Of a stretch of 64,000 bases of DNA, positions 62,834-64,000 are shown piece after piece. The notes beneath the pieces were generated by a model. That model was not told the origin of the DNA. It worked only from the letters and a program-made list of their open reading frames with translations, and searched no databases. This stretch comes from Blastomonas fulva (GTDB lineage: Bacteria; Pseudomonadota; Alphaproteobacteria; Sphingomonadales; Sphingomonadaceae). The translations under genes were made by a program, and so were the position numbers. The stretch spans positions 310,001-374,000 of the forward strand of contig NZ_CP020083.1 of assembly GCF_003431825.1 (NCBI RefSeq), read 5' to 3'. Every line of letters starts with the position of its first letter. The stretch's first letter is position 1.

Positions 62834-64000
62834 ATGTTTGACGTAAAGACTGTAGAAATCGAGTTGGGCGGTAAGACCCTCAAGCTCGAAACGGGCCGCA
62901 TTGCCCGTCAGGCGGACGGCGCTGTGCTGGCCACCTATGGCGAAACCGTGGTGCTGTGCGCCGTGACCGCCGCAAAGTCCGTGAAGGAAGGCCAGGATTT
63001 CTTCCCGCTGACCGTTCACTACCAGGAAAAATTCTCCGCAGCAGGCCGCATCCCCGGCGGCTTCTTCAAGCGTGAGCGCGGCGCGACCGAAAAGGAAACG
63101 CTGACCAGCCGCCTGATCGACCGTCCCGTCCGCCCGCTGTTCCCCGAAGGTTTCTACAACGAAATCAACGTGATCGCGCAGGTTCTGTCGTTCGACGGGG
63201 AATCCGAGCCCGACATGGTGGCGATGATCGCAGCTTCCGCTGCGCTGACGCTCTCGGGCGTTCCCTTCATGGGCCCGATCGGCGCGTGCCGCGTCGGCTA
63301 CCAGGATGGCGAATACCAGCTCAACCCGTCGATGGATCAGGTCAAGGAAGGCGAGCTCGATCTCGTCGTCGCCGCCACCCAGGATGCCGTGATGATGGTC
63401 GAATCGGAAGCCAAGGAGCTTTCCGAGGAAATCATGCTCGGCGCTGTCGAGTTCGCCCATGATGCCTGCCGCCAGGTTGTGGCTGCGATCATCAAGCTGG
63501 CCGAGCAGGCTGCCAAGGATCCCTGGGAAATGGCTGCACAGGCCGATCTCTCGGCTGCCAAGCAGAAGCTGCGCGACCTGATCGGTTCGGACATTGCCGC
63601 AGCGTACAAGCTGACCGACAAGTCGGCCCGCTCGAACGCGCTCAACGAAGCCCGCGCCAAGGCCAAGGCAGCCTTTGCCGACGCTACGCCGCAGGACCAG
63701 ATGGCCGCCAACAAGCTGATGAAGAAGCTGGAAGCGGAAATCGTCCGCGGTGCCATCCTCAAGGACGGCAGCCGCATCGATGGCCGTACCACCACGCAGA
63801 TCCGTCCGATCGAAGCGATGGTCGGCTTCCTGCCCCGCACCCACGGTTCGGCGCTGTTCACACGTGGTGAAACGCAGTCGATCTGCACCACCACCTTGGG
63901 CACCAAGGACAGCGAGCAGATGATCGACGGCCTGACCGGCCTGTCCTATGAAAACTTCATGCTGCACTACAACTTCCCGCCCTATTCGGTCGGTGAAGTC
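62834..64000 (+). CDS. pnp: Polynucleotide phosphorylase, N-terminal part (runs off right edge)
   Basis: The first 389 codons. The first RNase PH domain ([31 protein letters not shown]), the all-helical linker and the start of the second RNase PH domain ([29 protein letters not shown]) are intact. The KH and S1 domains lie beyond the window. ATG 62834 follows AAGGAAAA. Confidence 0.96.
   Translation, partial: MFDVKTVEIELGGKTLKLETGRIARQADGAVLATYGETVVLCAVTAAKSVKEGQDFFPLTVHYQEKFSAAGRIPGGFFKRERGATEKETLTSRLIDRPVRPLFPEGFYNEINVIAQVLSFDGESEPDMVAMIAASAALTLSGVPFMGPIGACRVGYQDGEYQLNPSMDQVKEGELDLVVAATQDAVMMVESEAKELSEEIMLGAVEFAHDACRQVVAAIIKLAEQAAKDPWEMAAQADLSAAKQKLRDLIGSDIAAAYKLTDKSARSNALNEARAKAKAAFADATPQDQMAANKLMKKLEAEIVRGAILKDGSRIDGRTTTQIRPIEAMVGFLPRTHGSALFTRGETQSICTTTLGTKDSEQMIDGLTGLSYENFMLHYNFPPYSVGEV

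Overview
The window is high-GC bacterial DNA with dense, overlapping genes. GcrA (the alphaproteobacterial cell-cycle regulator), the rimP-nusA-ylxR-infB-rbfA-truB-rpsO-pnp order, and the many TonB-dependent receptors and ECF/FecR genes point to an alphaproteobacterium, most likely a member of the Sphingomonadales (Sphingomonadaceae or Erythrobacteraceae). That placement is an inference from gene content; no rRNA gene is present.

Layout. (1) 1-4198: a small locus with a partial TonB-dependent receptor, a degenerate M28-like exported protein, a GntR/FCD regulator and an exported serine hydrolase. An identical 15-bp element containing a 12-bp palindrome lies just upstream of both outward-facing genes. 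(2) 4467-7947: a decayed Fic gene, then an AHL-synthase (LuxI) / PhyH-type dioxygenase / GntR operon with no LuxR gene beside it. (3) 8329-17266: a complete lasso-peptide locus of the isopeptidase type. ECF sigma, FecR, TonB receptor and isopeptidase genes run rightward; the cyclase, leader protease and a 47-codon precursor gene run leftward and converge with them. (4) 17868-19252: a tyrosine integrase beside tRNA-Ser(CGA), suggesting that some of the DNA to the left is an integrated island. (5) 19435-39791: ordinary chromosome with hspQ, an ABC-2 permease, gcrA, parE, apaG, an Fe-S photolyase-like protein, gcdH, argC, a leucyl aminopeptidase and others. (6) 39915-49941: a divergently transcribed trans-4-hydroxyproline catabolism locus (epimerase, deaminase, D-amino-acid oxidoreductase, ketoglutarate-semialdehyde dehydrogenase, permease, GntR, two peptidase-like hydrolases). 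(7) 49962-53174: a membrane protein, a DctA-like symporter, a YtrA-type GntR and an L,D-transpeptidase. (8) 53506-64000: the conserved translation/RNA operon, with a VapBC-type toxin-antitoxin pair, tdk and an acetyltransferase placed between rbfA and truB. pnp runs off the right edge.

How the parts work together. In the lasso locus the precursor would be cut by the B protease and cyclised by the C protein. The receptor would bring a lasso peptide back into the periplasm, and the isopeptidase would open the ring. Sigma/FecR would sense receptor occupancy. No ABC exporter is present, as is usual for lasso clusters that carry an isopeptidase. The hydroxyproline genes form a full route from peptide-bound or free hydroxyproline to 2-oxoglutarate.

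The strongest candidate for something undescribed is the lasso peptide itself: a short precursor whose predicted core carries three consecutive acidic residues at ring positions 7-9.
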